Positions 1 through 8,383 of a stretch of DNA of 36,303 nt are shown here, in pieces. A program made the translations under genes and the position numbers. Position 1 is the first letter of the stretch. Each line of letters opens with the position of its first letter. The DNA is from Chloroflexota bacterium. GTDB taxonomy: Bacteria; Chloroflexota; Anaerolineae; Anaerolineales; Villigracilaceae. The notes under the pieces were generated by a model. It was given only the letters and a program-made list of their open reading frames with translations. It ran no database searches and was not told the DNA's origin. Where the stretch lies: assembly GCA_016234535.1 (NCBI GenBank), contig JACRBH010000209.1, forward strand, positions 1-36,303, written 5' to 3'.

Positions 1-108
1 AGACCTGGTCAAGCAACTCCGGCAAAGGTATGAACACCTACAAAAAGAACAGCAACAGATTCTTGAAGAACTGGGAAAAGAGTTCGCCAAGCGCCAACAA
101 TTGATCAC
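1..108. repeat. terminal direct repeat, left copy
   Basis: These 108 bases are identical to 36196-36303 at the other end of the window. They lie inside the coiled-coil part of the serine recombinase gene, and the reading frame is the same in both copies. Such an exact end overlap is what a circular contig, or a contig ending in a repeated gene, would show. Confidence 0.95.
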
Positions 109-457
109 GGAAGCCCGCAAAAAAATGAGGGCGGATGCCGAATTTGATGAGCAGATGCGCGAACTGTATAAAGTAGAAGAGCGATTGAAGCGCAGACTGA
201 CAGCCCTGGAACAAGAAATAGACACCTATGCCAGGTTGGATTGGGAAGAAAAAATTAAGGAGTATGTGGCGGATCTTCAGACAGGGATCCGAGAATTGAC
301 CAACACCATTCCCAAGACTCCCGAAGAGCAACATCATGTCTTTTTGATGAAAAAGCAACTTGTAGCCGAGCTGGTAACCGAAGCGATGATCGATGGCAAG
401 CGAGATATCCAGGTGGAGTTTCGAGCCAAAATCATGGATCTGGCGGTGAGAAAATAA
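1..457 (+). CDS. large serine recombinase, C-terminal part, cut by window edge and ending at a premature stop
   Basis: This is the C-terminal coiled-coil part of a large serine recombinase, rich in Lys, Glu, Arg and Gln. The same protein is encoded from 35090 to the end of the window, and the two pieces join in phase over the 108-base overlap to give 520 codons. The frame stops at TAA 455-457. In the related copy at 18902-19660 this codon is CAA (Gln), and 14 more codons follow there. Here the same 14 codons are still readable up to TAG at 500-502, so the stop looks like a recent C-to-T change. Loss of the last 14 residues may or may not matter, because the catalytic and zinc-ribbon parts lie elsewhere. 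The family assignment comes from the joined protein; on its own this piece would only be a coiled coil. Confidence 0.82.
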   Translation, partial: DLVKQLRQRYEHLQKEQQQILEELGKEFAKRQQLITEARKKMRADAEFDEQMRELYKVEERLKRRLTALEQEIDTYARLDWEEKIKEYVADLQTGIRELTNTIPKTPEEQHHVFLMKKQLVAELVTEAMIDGKRDIQVEFRAKIMDLAVRK

Positions 458-540
458 CTACTGGATTTTCCGAATGATGGTGAAATCGTAGTTCGGTTGT
501 AGATTACAGCACTAAGAGCTGTAATCTCACTTGAAAAGAT

Positions 541-588
541 AACGCCTTGACAATCCCACAAAAGGCAATGGATTGTCAAGGCGTTTTT
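541..588 (+). terminator. intrinsic terminator of recombinase, copy A
   Basis: A perfect 16-bp stem (541-556 with 570-585) and 13-base loop is followed by TTTTT. The copy at 19700-19747 has C551-G575 replaced by T-A, so pairing is kept. The minus-strand side is also followed by a T-rich run, so it may also stop transcripts coming from the glycerate kinase operon. Confidence 0.88.
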
Positions 589-599
589 CACATTAAATA

Positions 600-632
600 C
601 GCACTTCCCGATCTAGGTGACCGGGAAGTGCG
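600..632 (+). other. second conserved hairpin behind recombinase
   Basis: An 11-bp perfect stem (600-610 with 622-632) closes an 11-base loop containing TAGGTGA. No T-run follows. In the second copy (19759-19791) the pair G601-C631 has become A-T, so pairing is conserved although the bases changed. Role unknown: it may be an RNA structure or a recombinase binding site. Confidence 0.6.
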
Positions 633-794
633 GCATGATTGTTTATGGGGGCAGGGTGTGGTATGTATTAAATGTGGTTCAATGTGGGGCGAAACTTATA
701 CCCGTATTCCAGATATGTACCCCGCTTCAATGATAACAGTGACGCTGTAGGCACTTGTACTTTTGCCTTTTGACCCTGTTCCGGAGTTGCATAA

Positions 795-2114
795 TTAAAA
801 AGCAAACAAAAAGATTAGGTCATTTACATTTGTCCCGGTTGGTCCAGGCATCATAAGGTCATCAAGCGCAGAGAAGAATAAGTAGGCATTATGCGCTCGC
901 AAATGCGTTTGAACATCGAGCCCAAGCAGGCTGGCTCGCTCGAAGGTTTCGCCTGTCACCACAGCGCCCGCTGCATCGGTGGGGCCATCGTCCCCATCGG
1001 TGGCGAGGGTGATAAACATGACATTTTCTGCGCCGCTAAGGGCCTCTACAGTTGCAAGCGCCATTTCTTGGTTGCGCCCACCAAGTGCGGTAGCTTTGTT
1101 CAGGGTCACGGTGGTTTCGCCTCCCACGATGATGCAAATAGGGCGTTCTTTGTCCGTACGCAAGCGGATGGCAAGTTCGTCCCCCTTGTTTGTTGCTTCA
1201 CCCTGCAGGGATGTGGTCAGAATATAGGCTTTGAAACCTTCCTGATTCGCTTTATCTCTTGCCGCTTCTGCTGAAATACGGTTGCTCCCTATGATAAGTG
1301 TTTTGCCTTTGGCAACTTCTTTCTCGTTATCTTGGTTTGCTTTTAGAGCAGCGAGAATGGCGGAAGGAGTTTCATTTAACAAATCATATTTAACGAGAAT
1401 GGCGAGTGCATCGGCGTTTTTAGTAGGGTTAGGAACAGTAGGTCCCGAGGCAATTGCTTCGAGGGGAGAATCGACTACATCCGAAATAATTAGGCTAACT
1501 TGTTTGGCAGGGTGCGCCGCCTGTGCCAGTCCGCCGCCCTTGACACGGTCCAGCGCACGGCGGAGTGTGTTGATTTCGTCTATACGTGCGCCGCTGCTCA
1601 AAAGATGGAATGTGATGCTCTGTAAATCGGCGAGAGTGATATCTGCAACAGGGGCTGTGATGAGGGCTGAACCGCCGCCGGAAATCAGGAAAAGGATGAA
1701 ATCGCGCTCATTTCGTTGAGAGAGAAAATCCAAAATCGTTTCTCCAGCTGCCAAGCTGCGCTCATCAGGAACCGGATGCCCGGCAAGGTGAAGATTGAGT
1801 TTTCCAAGATCATCTTTTGATGGATATTTACTGACGACAATGCCGCCTTTGAGCGCGTTTCCCAATACATCACGGGCTGCACTTGCCATTGCTGGGGCGG
1901 CTTTGCCAATTGCAATTAAATAAACGCCGGAAAGCTCATCTAGCGAGTAAATATTTTCATTGATGATGAGCATATTTTCATCTCGCTTGAGTATGGCACG
2001 TACCGCACTTTTGGGATCAGCAGCTTCCAGCGCAGCGGATAAAATGCGTTTGATGGCGCGGTGTTGTGGATGGGAATCGAGCGTTTTGGAGTGAAGACGT
2101 GAAATGTAATTCAT
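795..2114 (-). CDS. glycerate 2-kinase, GckA/TtuD type (MOFRL family)
   Basis: The 439-residue product matches the usual length of the two-domain GckA/TtuD glycerate kinases, which phosphorylate D-glycerate to 2-phosphoglycerate for entry into glycolysis in the cytoplasm. The N-terminal domain has the ISGGGSAL and RALDRVKGGGLA stretches. The C-terminal MOFRL domain has GGRNQEMAL, ATDGDDGPTDAAGA and GPTGTNVNDL. The ATG lies 11 bases behind the end of the arginine deiminase remnant; the ribosome binding site is weak. It is the last gene of the unit read from the promoter at 3859-3901, after the aminotransferase. Glycerate could arise from serine or hydroxypyruvate, so it may take the carbon skeleton left by the aminotransferase, but that link is only inferred from position. 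Confidence 0.9.
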   Translation of the reverse strand: MNYISRLHSKTLDSHPQHRAIKRILSAALEAADPKSAVRAILKRDENMLIINENIYSLDELSGVYLIAIGKAAPAMASAARDVLGNALKGGIVVSKYPSKDDLGKLNLHLAGHPVPDERSLAAGETILDFLSQRNERDFILFLISGGGSALITAPVADITLADLQSITFHLLSSGARIDEINTLRRALDRVKGGGLAQAAHPAKQVSLIISDVVDSPLEAIASGPTVPNPTKNADALAILVKYDLLNETPSAILAALKANQDNEKEVAKGKTLIIGSNRISAEAARDKANQEGFKAYILTTSLQGEATNKGDELAIRLRTDKERPICIIVGGETTVTLNKATALGGRNQEMALATVEALSGAENVMFITLATDGDDGPTDAAGAVVTGETFERASLLGLDVQTHLRAHNAYLFFSALDDLMMPGPTGTNVNDLIFLFAF

Positions 2115-2124
2115 CTTTTTTACT

Positions 2125-2530
2125 CTAAACAGGATCGCGAGAGACGGGGCAGGTCACGCGGTGACCGCCGCCGCGTCCCAACTCCGAGCTGGGGATGGTG
2201 AGTACGGTTATGCCCGCTTCTTCGAGTTTGTGATTGGTACATTCGTTGCGGTCATATTCAACAACCACGCCAGGTTCAAGGGCGACGACGTTGTTGCGTT
2301 ATCCCATTGCTCTCGCTCCTGATTAAAGTCATCGCCGCCGGTGGAGATAGTACGCAATTTCTTCAAGCCTATCGCGTTGCTCACGGCTTTAAGCCAGCCT
2401 TTTTCTTCCACGCGGATGTCCAGTATCCCCTTTTTGCCGGGCGGTGGCTAATTGACTGGGGGCGATTGATGACCTGTTCGTAGACGGTGACCAAATCGTG
2501 GTCACAGAGGTTTTCGTGCCTTTGTGGAGA
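2125..2530 (-). pseudogene. arginine deiminase remnant (C-terminal part, frameshifted)
   Basis: Pieces of the C-terminal third of an arginine deiminase can be read in three frames: DHDLVTVYEQV near 2490, then GLKKLRTISTGGDDF and EREQWDN near 2310-2380, then [17 protein letters not shown] and [18 protein letters not shown] ending at TAG 2125-2127. At least two frameshifts are needed, one near 2297 (apparent loss of a base after WDN) and one near 2430. The N-terminal two thirds are missing, as the fragment begins just behind the aminotransferase stop at 2540. The enzyme would turn arginine into citrulline and ammonia. Its place next to an ornithine-type aminotransferase fits a former arginine catabolism cluster that is decaying. 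The family call is from recalled motifs, not a search. Confidence 0.75.
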
Positions 2531-2539
2531 GTTTCTTGT

Positions 2540-3736
2540 TTAGACTAGAACTTCTGTAATCACCTTCAACGCCCAATCAACTTCTTCCTTCTTGATAACC
2601 AACGGCGGCGCAAAACGGATTGTGTTAGCATGGGTTTCTTTGCAGAGCAAACCCTTCTTTGCCAGTTTCTTGACGTATTTCTTTGCCCCGCCTGCTTTGG
2701 GACGGAACTCAACTGCAATCATCAAGCCCTTGCCACGCACTTCCTTAATATACGGTTTCTCGATCATTTTCAAGCCTGCCATAAAACGCTCGCCCATCTC
2801 GGCGGCATTTTCGATCATGCCTTCATCGATGAGCACTTTCAGGGATGTACGAGCAATTGCCGCAGCCAGTGGATTGCCGCCAAAGGTGCTGCCGTGTTCA
2901 CCGGGATTGAGTACGTCCATCACTTCTTTGTTGGAGAGAACGGCAGAAACGGGATAAAAACCTCCCGAAAGGGCTTTGCCGATCAAAGTCAGGTCGGCTT
3001 CGATGCCTTCGTGCTCTTCAGCGAGCAATTTGCCAGTGCGCCCCAAGCCGGTTTGGATCTCGTCCAAAACCAGCATGACATTATTCTCTGTGCAGATTTC
3101 ACGGATTTCTTTGAGGTAGCCATCCGGAGGGATATTGACGCCAGCTTCGCCCTGAATCGGTTCCACCAAGAAGGCGACCGTATTCGGCGTGATGGCAGCT
3201 TTTAGCGCCTGCGCATCGCCGTAGGGGATCGATTTGAAGCCTTGCGGGAATGGGCCAAAACCGTTGCGGGAATCGTAATCGGAGCTAAAACCGACAATCG
3301 CGATGGTGCGCCCGTGAAAATTATTGTCGCAGACGATGATCTCGGCTTTATCTTTGGGCACGCCCTTGACAGTATAGCCCCATTTGCGCACAACCTTAAT
3401 GGCACTCTCAACCGCTTCCGCGCCACTGTTCATCGGCAGGACCTTGTGAGAGTTGGTCAACTCGCATAACTCTTTGTAGAAAAGCCCCAACTGGTCATTA
3501 CGAAAAGCGCGCGAGGTCAGGGTTAACTTTTGCATCTGCTCTTGCATGGTCGCCATGATCTTGGGGTGGCAATGACCCTGGTTGACCGCCGAATAAGCGC
3601 TCAGGCAATCCATATAACGGTTGCCTTCGGCGTCTTCTACCCAGACACCTTCGCCCTTGGTAATAACAACATCCAGCGGGGCATAGTTATTGGCACCATA
3701 CTGATTTTCCAGATCGATATAATCTTGCGTTTTCAT
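2540..3736 (-). CDS. rocD: ornithine-oxo-acid aminotransferase (RocD-like, class III PLP enzyme)
   Basis: The 398-residue protein is a full-length class III aminotransferase of the ornithine aminotransferase type, expected to convert ornithine and 2-oxoglutarate to glutamate semialdehyde and glutamate. Visible features are [13 protein letters not shown] near residue 102, the cofactor Asp in [12 protein letters not shown] (D225), and the PLP lysine K254 in [16 protein letters not shown] clear GGAG site lies before the ATG. Its leader carries one of the three shared operator-promoter sites (3859-3901) and a terminator hairpin (3772-3804). An arginine deiminase remnant follows immediately, which supports ornithine as substrate. 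Acetylornithine or another omega-amino acid remains possible, because class III members are hard to tell apart by eye. Confidence 0.88.
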   Translation of the reverse strand: MKTQDYIDLENQYGANNYAPLDVVITKGEGVWVEDAEGNRYMDCLSAYSAVNQGHCHPKIMATMQEQMQKLTLTSRAFRNDQLGLFYKELCELTNSHKVLPMNSGAEAVESAIKVVRKWGYTVKGVPKDKAEIIVCDNNFHGRTIAIVGFSSDYDSRNGFGPFPQGFKSIPYGDAQALKAAITPNTVAFLVEPIQGEAGVNIPPDGYLKEIREICTENNVMLVLDEIQTGLGRTGKLLAEEHEGIEADLTLIGKALSGGFYPVSAVLSNKEVMDVLNPGEHGSTFGGNPLAAAIARTSLKVLIDEGMIENAAEMGERFMAGLKMIEKPYIKEVRGKGLMIAVEFRPKAGGAKKYVKKLAKKGLLCKETHANTIRFAPPLVIKKEEVDWALKVITEVLV

Positions 3737-3771
3737 TCAAAATCTCCTTCTCGGCATGAGAGATAAAAATT

Positions 3772-3804
3772 AAAAAAAGCCCGATTTTATTCAAATCAGG
3801 CTTT
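3772..3804 (-). terminator. intrinsic terminator or attenuator in aminotransferase leader
   Basis: On the minus strand a 12-bp stem (AAAGCCTGATTT with AAATCGGGCTTT, one G-T pair) is followed by seven T. It lies after the AbgB-like gene (ends 3970) but also between the -10 box at 3859-3864 and the aminotransferase ATG at 3736. It can therefore end the transporter operon, attenuate the next unit, or both. A 13-codon frame starting ATG at about 3831 ends inside this hairpin; it has no good ribosome binding site. Confidence 0.8.
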
Positions 3805-3858
3805 GCTCAAACTCAACGATTTCGCTTGACATCGCGGGTTATCTTTTAACACACTGAA

Positions 3859-3901
3859 ATTATAAATCAAGCCTACCTCATTAGGGATGGAAAAAGTATG
3901 G
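3859..3901 (-). promoter_or_regulatory. shared operator and promoter, site C (before aminotransferase)
   Basis: On the minus strand the boxes CCATAC and CCATCC (3896-3901 and 3885-3890) are separated by TTTTT. Twenty bases later comes the -10 box TATAAT (3859-3864). The same layout occurs at 13909-13951 and 16204-16247. The boxes repeat at 11 bp, so they lie on one face of the helix, and the nearer box would sit at about -40, typical for an activator without a good -35 box. The likely binder is the MalT-like regulator at 16250-18880, by inference. Confidence 0.65.
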
Positions 3902-3969
3902 TCTTTATTCCATTTTCTTCGGTAGATATATGGGAACAGCACCCATGTTGAACTCACGTCCGATACGTT

Positions 3970-5430
3970 TTAATCATCTAATGGATCGTACTGGGGAGGC
4001 AGTAGCGAATCAGGAATGGGAGCCGCATAGGGTTTGCCATCAGTCATTTGTTCGAATTCAGCTTTAATGTTCACAAGGTGCTCAGGGTTTGTATAAATTT
4101 CAGCGGCAGTAATCGCCATGATCTTGGCAGCGTGGAGCATACCTTTATGCCCAATAGACATACCCGAAGCAGCGACATTGCCCCAGCTATGGCCAGGTAC
4201 ACCGGTAGGCCAACAAGTGGTAACCAGCATACTGATCGGTACAATTTGGCTAAGATCGCCTACATCTGTGGATCCAGGGCTGACTACGCCCGCATCCATT
4301 GCGGGAAAGTTTTCGCTTATTAAAGGATGGCTTTTCCATCTTTCTAACGAGTTATTTTCTTTTGCAGGAATAGAGAAGGCTGTCGTGCGTTGAGTGAAAT
4401 AAGCGGCGTTTGTACCGCCAAAGGCATCGTTGACCTTTTGAGCATACGCAATTTCTTCTGGGGTAAATTCAAGCGCCCCAACTTTTTGCATGGACTGATA
4501 TTGCAAATCTGCCAGATAGTGATTACTCAGGACAGGTGAAAATCCATCTTGAAAGCGCACTTCCAGAGTCGTTTCGGTCATCATGGCTGCGCCTTCCGCC
4601 ACTTTGCGGATGCGCCCAACGACTTCGGCGAGATAGTCTTTTTCCGCCGCCCGAATATAGTAGAGCGCTTCTGCTTCGTCGGGGACGATATTGGGGGCTT
4701 GACCGCCATTGGTGATAACGTAGTGAATGCGCACATCACTTTTGATATGCTCTCGTAGATAGTTGACACCTACATTCATGAGTTCCACGGCATCGAGCGC
4801 AGAGCGACCTTCGTGTGGCGCAATGCTGGCATGAGCGGCGCGTCCGTGAAAGCGGTATTGAATGGCACTGATGCCGAGCGTGCTGCCTTTATTGGGCATA
4901 TTGATTACATCAGGATGGAAATTGAAAGCAGCGTCAATATCGTCAAAAGCGCCAGCCCGAGCCATGAAGACTTTGCCGCCGCCTTCTTCTTCTGCGGGAC
5001 ATCCATAATAGCGAACAATGCCGGGCATGCCTGTTTTTTGTAGCCATTTCTGCACAGCGACAGCCGCAGCAAGCGCTCCTGTCCCTAAAAGGTTATGCCC
5101 GCAACCATGCCCAGCGCCATTTTTGATCAGTGTGTCTTGAAAAGATTCTTTACTTTGCGATAAACCAGGTAGGGCATCATATTCACCGATAAAGGCGAGC
5201 ACGGGACCTTCATTCCCCCATTCAGCGACAAAGGCTGTGTTCAGCCCACCGACATTCCACGCAATGAGGAAATCTTCAGCAGCCAGAAAATCTGCCTGCA
5301 AACGGGATGATTTGAACTCGTGCCAGGCAACTTCAGGCGTTTGCCAAATCGTCTCCGCCATGTTGATGAAGCGATCACGATTTTCTTCGATCCAATTGAT
5401 GATTGGGCTGGCGTTATCGGTACTTGTCAT
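3970..5430 (-). CDS. M20-family amidohydrolase, AbgB-like (aminobenzoyl-glutamate utilization type)
   Basis: This 486-residue cytoplasmic amidohydrolase has the layout of AbgB, the subunit of p-aminobenzoyl-glutamate hydrolase, and related M20D enzymes that cleave N-acyl amino acids or dipeptides. Metal-site residues visible are C110 and H112 in GAGHGCGHN, the EEE at 147-149, and H172 in NFHPDV. The dimerisation domain (HGRAAHASIAPHEGRSALDA) follows, and the C-terminal catalytic part has GSTDVGDLSQIVP and GVPGHSWGN. The start overlaps the stop of the enolase-superfamily gene as ATGA, so translation is coupled. It is the last gene of the transporter operon and probably hydrolyses an amide bond in the imported compound. 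AbgA was not found, so true p-aminobenzoyl-glutamate hydrolysis is only one option. Confidence 0.82.
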   Translation of the reverse strand: MTSTDNASPIINWIEENRDRFINMAETIWQTPEVAWHEFKSSRLQADFLAAEDFLIAWNVGGLNTAFVAEWGNEGPVLAFIGEYDALPGLSQSKESFQDTLIKNGAGHGCGHNLLGTGALAAAVAVQKWLQKTGMPGIVRYYGCPAEEEGGGKVFMARAGAFDDIDAAFNFHPDVINMPNKGSTLGISAIQYRFHGRAAHASIAPHEGRSALDAVELMNVGVNYLREHIKSDVRIHYVITNGGQAPNIVPDEAEALYYIRAAEKDYLAEVVGRIRKVAEGAAMMTETTLEVRFQDGFSPVLSNHYLADLQYQSMQKVGALEFTPEEIAYAQKVNDAFGGTNAAYFTQRTTAFSIPAKENNSLERWKSHPLISENFPAMDAGVVSPGSTDVGDLSQIVPISMLVTTCWPTGVPGHSWGNVAASGMSIGHKGMLHAAKIMAITAAEIYTNPEHLVNIKAEFEQMTDGKPYAAPIPDSLLPPQYDPLDD

Positions 5431-6554
5431 TTCTGGTCACACTCTTCTTTAACTGAGACCAGGCTCAAATCCATGGTTGATTTCAGGTGAACACCCAATC
5501 CGATGCCGTCAGGCACATCCCAGGTATACGATTCAGATAATTCCGAATAAATATCTTCTTCAATCACATCTTCCTTCAAAACGGTGGGAAATCCACATTC
5601 GCTGGTATGGGTCACATTACGGGTGGAAAGAGCAAAATGCAGGCTGGCAGCAGTACCGATGCTCGTCTCGAACATGCTGCCGACGAGACAAGGCAAACCT
5701 GCCGATTCGGCGATAGCGGCGATCTGTTTGCCACCCGTCAACCCCGTTTTCAGGATTTTGATATTCACGGCATCCACCGCTTCAAGCTTTATAAGCGTGA
5801 GCAGGTCGTGGGGAGTGTAGACACCCTCGTCAATCAGGATGGGCATATCGAGAGCAGCGCAAAGTTTTTTGTAGCCATCTAAATCCCAAACAGGCAGGGG
5901 TTGCTCCAAAAACTCAAGATCGCAGGATTCCATCTTGCGGAAAATGGGCATATATTCGTTCAGGTTACAGCCCTGATTGGCATCCACCCGAAAAGCAACA
6001 TCCTTTCCGATAATGTTGCGCACCTCCCGCACTCGTTCAAGGTCGGTTTGGGGATCAGTGCCGATTTTCATTTTGATGGTCTTACAACCATTTTGCACAA
6101 ACTCATGCGCTTCTCGGATCATACGCTCAGTGTTACTAATGCCTACAGCGCCGACCATGCCAACGCTCTCGTAGTATTTCCCGCCCAATAATTGATAAAG
6201 CGGCAGACCGAGTATCTTCGCATTCAAATCGTGCAGGGCGATATTGATCGCCGCCTTCGCCATCGGATGCCCTGGCGTAGCTTGCGCCATTTTGCGTTCG
6301 ATGGCTTCCATATCAAAAGAATCCATCCCTTCGATGGCGGGGAAAAGATAATTTTTGATGATGTAAGTCATCGTTCCCACATCTTCATAACCAAAGGGAA
6401 TTGATGTAACGCTATCGGAAAGCCCAAAAACGCCGTCTTCACCAATTAATTTCAGTACAAGAAAATACTCGCCCGTGAACGATGCGCTCGAAATCCCATA
6501 GCTATATTTGAATTCAATAAATTTCTTTTTGAGTAGAACATCTGTGATTTTCAT
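5427..6554 (-). CDS. enolase-superfamily enzyme, muconate-lactonizing/dipeptide-epimerase subgroup
   Basis: The 375-residue product has the full set of the muconate-lactonizing subgroup: K161-x-K163 in KMKIG, metal ligands D191 (VDAN), E217 (LEQP) and D242 (IDEG), and the second base K266 (NIKILK). These enzymes remove a proton alpha to a carboxylate; members include cycloisomerases, o-succinylbenzoate synthase, N-succinyl amino acid racemases and dipeptide epimerases. The location between a peptide-type transporter and an M20 amidohydrolase favours epimerisation or racemisation of an acyl amino acid or dipeptide before hydrolysis. The overlap of its stop with the next start (ATGA) suggests that the two act in sequence. 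The substrate cannot be read from the motifs. No ring-cleavage genes are near, which makes muconate unlikely. Confidence 0.83.
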   Translation of the reverse strand: MKITDVLLKKKFIEFKYSYGISSASFTGEYFLVLKLIGEDGVFGLSDSVTSIPFGYEDVGTMTYIIKNYLFPAIEGMDSFDMEAIERKMAQATPGHPMAKAAINIALHDLNAKILGLPLYQLLGGKYYESVGMVGAVGISNTERMIREAHEFVQNGCKTIKMKIGTDPQTDLERVREVRNIIGKDVAFRVDANQGCNLNEYMPIFRKMESCDLEFLEQPLPVWDLDGYKKLCAALDMPILIDEGVYTPHDLLTLIKLEAVDAVNIKILKTGLTGGKQIAAIAESAGLPCLVGSMFETSIGTAASLHFALSTRNVTHTSECGFPTVLKEDVIEEDIYSELSESYTWDVPDGIGLGVHLKSTMDLSLVSVKEECDQK

Positions 6555-6576
6555 CTGGTCTCCGGTAACGTATACA

Positions 6577-7425
6577 TTATTTCAACTCTCTTAGCCATGA
6601 AACAATCAATTGAGTCAAAGAAATGCGATAATTTGAAAAGACATGATCATCATCAAGAATATGATGAGTCAAGTAAATTGCGTTCTCAGCTTGTAATGCG
6701 TGAAGAATAGGAAAATGATGTTTCTCTAAGGGAATGACATTGTCTCGCTTGCCCCCCACAAGCAGAATTTGCCTATTTGCCAGACGCTTCGCATTCGGCT
6801 GAACATCGTATCGCTCGTGATTTTGGCTGGTTTCCGTTAAAAAAACTTTTCCGTCGAACCCTGTCAGGGGCGCTGAATCCCCGTCCAACTGGGCAGCGAG
6901 CGCTTCAAAGGCAGTAGGGTCATTTTCTTTGAGCGAAGCCGAAGCCTCCCAATTTACCCCAGCCAATGACGCCACATATTTGATGGAAGGCTCCTGGATC
7001 GCAGCCGCCAAGGCAGTGGCTCCGCCCAAGCTATGACCGATCAAAACAATCTTCTGTGGGTCAATGCGATATTCTTCGGCATTGGATTGCAAAAACTCAA
7101 AAACCGCCAATGTATCTTCAACAAGATGCTGCTGGGCGTAATTTCCTTCACTGCCCCACGAGCCACGATAGCTAAAATTAGCCACATGCCAACCTGCTCT
7201 CCGTATAGCCTGCGCAATATCCGAGCTGCGTTCATAACCGGGGAAGCCGTGTAAAAAAATAACAGTTGGATGCAGCCCCGCTCCCGCCGCCAAATAGATT
7301 ATGCCGTTTAGCTTTGCTCCATGACTCTTTATGACTAGCGGGCGCATCGAAGCGGGGCAGGCTTCATCAATCGTCGGCTGGTCAGCTATGATTGGGTCGT
7401 AGATTGCTGTCATCAGATCACTCAT
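6577..7425 (-). CDS. alpha/beta hydrolase (esterase/peptidase-like)
   Basis: The 282-residue protein has the alpha/beta hydrolase fold: FLHGFPGYE for the oxyanion region, nucleophile elbow GHSLGG near residue 131, the acid in GGKRDNVIP and the histidine in DDDHVFSN, giving a complete Ser-Asp-His triad. No signal peptide is seen, so it should act in the cytoplasm. Its start overlaps the end of the upstream transporter ATPase gene by 8 bases, so it belongs to the operon and probably processes the imported substrate or an ester or amide made from it. It resembles the S9/dienelactone hydrolase-like group more than lipases. The specific reaction is not recognised. Confidence 0.8.
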   Translation of the reverse strand: MSDLMTAIYDPIIADQPTIDEACPASMRPLVIKSHGAKLNGIIYLAAGAGLHPTVIFLHGFPGYERSSDIAQAIRRAGWHVANFSYRGSWGSEGNYAQQHLVEDTLAVFEFLQSNAEEYRIDPQKIVLIGHSLGGATALAAAIQEPSIKYVASLAGVNWEASASLKENDPTAFEALAAQLDGDSAPLTGFDGKVFLTETSQNHERYDVQPNAKRLANRQILLVGGKRDNVIPLEKHHFPILHALQAENAIYLTHHILDDDHVFSNYRISLTQLIVSWLRELK

Positions 7426-8380
7426 ACAAGTGGCAGGCTACCCGATGACCGCTTTCGACTTCTTTCATTTTTGGTTCATCGGTTTTACAGTGAGCCATCA
7501 CATGCGGACAGCGGGTGTGAAAGCGGCATCCGCTGGGTGGGTTCTTCGGCGAGGGAATTTCGCCGGTCAGCATTTTACGGTCTCGATGGCGCATTGTCGG
7601 GTCGGGGATGGGAACAACGGAAAGCAGGGATTGGGTGTAAGGATGGAGTGGGTTGGCAAAGAGCTTCGGCTTCTCGGCGTGTTCCACCAATTGCCCCAAG
7701 TACATTACCGCTACCTCGTCACACATATAGCGGATCACGCCCAAATCGTGCGAAACGAAAAGGTAGGTCAGCTCCAATTCACTCCGCAAACGCCGTAAAA
7801 GTTGAAGAACTTGTGCCTGCACAGAAACATCTAGTGCAGATGTTGGTTCGTCAAGGGCAACGAATTCGGGGGCGGTAATCAAGGCTCGGGCAACGGCGAT
7901 ACGCTGCTTCTGTCCGCCGCTAAACTCGTGGGGAAATCGCCGAGCATGTTCCGGGTTGAGTCCGACTCGGTTCAGCATATCCAGAACTTGGTTCTCGTAA
8001 GTCGTCCGGTCACCAATGCCTTGTATTTGTAACGGGCGTTTGATCTGTGCCATAACCGTCATGCGGGGATGCAAGGAAGCGTTCGGATTTTGGTGGACGA
8101 TCTGGATGCGGCGGCGCAGCTTGCGCATCTCCACACGGGGTAGGGCGAAAACATCCTGCCCGTCAAAGTGGAATTCACCAGCAGTGGGTTCATGCAATCG
8201 GAGCATGGTTTTGGCAACAGTGGTCTTGCCTGATCCTGATTCGCCAACCAGCCCTAACGACGTCCCAGCCTTGATGCTGAAGGAAACGCCATCCACCGCC
8301 TTAACGGTTTCTCGCTGGGCCTGAAACAAAATGCCACCAACGGCGAACTCTTTTCTAAGATTTTTGACTTCAATCAACAT
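7418..8380 (-). CDS. peptide-type ABC transporter ATPase, OppF/DppF-like
   Basis: The 320-residue ATPase energises uptake through the two permeases upstream in the operon. It shows Walker A GESGSGKTT, the Q-loop in VHQNPNAS, signature FSGGQKQRIAVARAL, Walker B ending in LDEPTSALD, and the switch histidine in LFVSHDLGV. The C-terminal oligopeptide extension has the GCRFHTRCPH cysteines. It follows the OppD-like gene after a 3-base gap and overlaps the hydrolase gene. OppF-type is preferred over OppD because of the N-terminal LRKEF and the signature sequence. The transporter group also handles dipeptides, nickel, glutathione and small N-compounds, so peptide is not certain as substrate. Confidence 0.9.
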   Translation of the reverse strand: MLIEVKNLRKEFAVGGILFQAQRETVKAVDGVSFSIKAGTSLGLVGESGSGKTTVAKTMLRLHEPTAGEFHFDGQDVFALPRVEMRKLRRRIQIVHQNPNASLHPRMTVMAQIKRPLQIQGIGDRTTYENQVLDMLNRVGLNPEHARRFPHEFSGGQKQRIAVARALITAPEFVALDEPTSALDVSVQAQVLQLLRRLRSELELTYLFVSHDLGVIRYMCDEVAVMYLGQLVEHAEKPKLFANPLHPYTQSLLSVVPIPDPTMRHRDRKMLTGEIPSPKNPPSGCRFHTRCPHVMAHCKTDEPKMKEVESGHRVACHLYE

Positions 8381-8383
8381 TTT

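Larger units (their letters stand above)
503..725 (+). repeat. conserved tail behind recombinase, copy A
   Basis: The sequence downstream of the recombinase is shared with 19661-19884 and holds two hairpins (541-585 and 600-632) followed by a nearly unchanged stretch up to 725. Similarity stops abruptly after the CCCCGC at 720-725, which suggests an element end or an old recombination junction. A 60-codon frame starting at ATG 568, with one CxxC pair, is open in both copies. Many differences between the copies change amino acids, including one non-shared Cys, so I do not call it a gene. Confidence 0.7.

Noticed and set aside
568..750. 60-codon plus-strand frame with a CxxC pair, also present at 19727-19909
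   Set aside because: Open in both copies, but changes between the copies are mostly amino-acid altering, one Cys is not shared, and the start lies in the terminator hairpin. RNA structure explains the conservation better; kept only as a finding.
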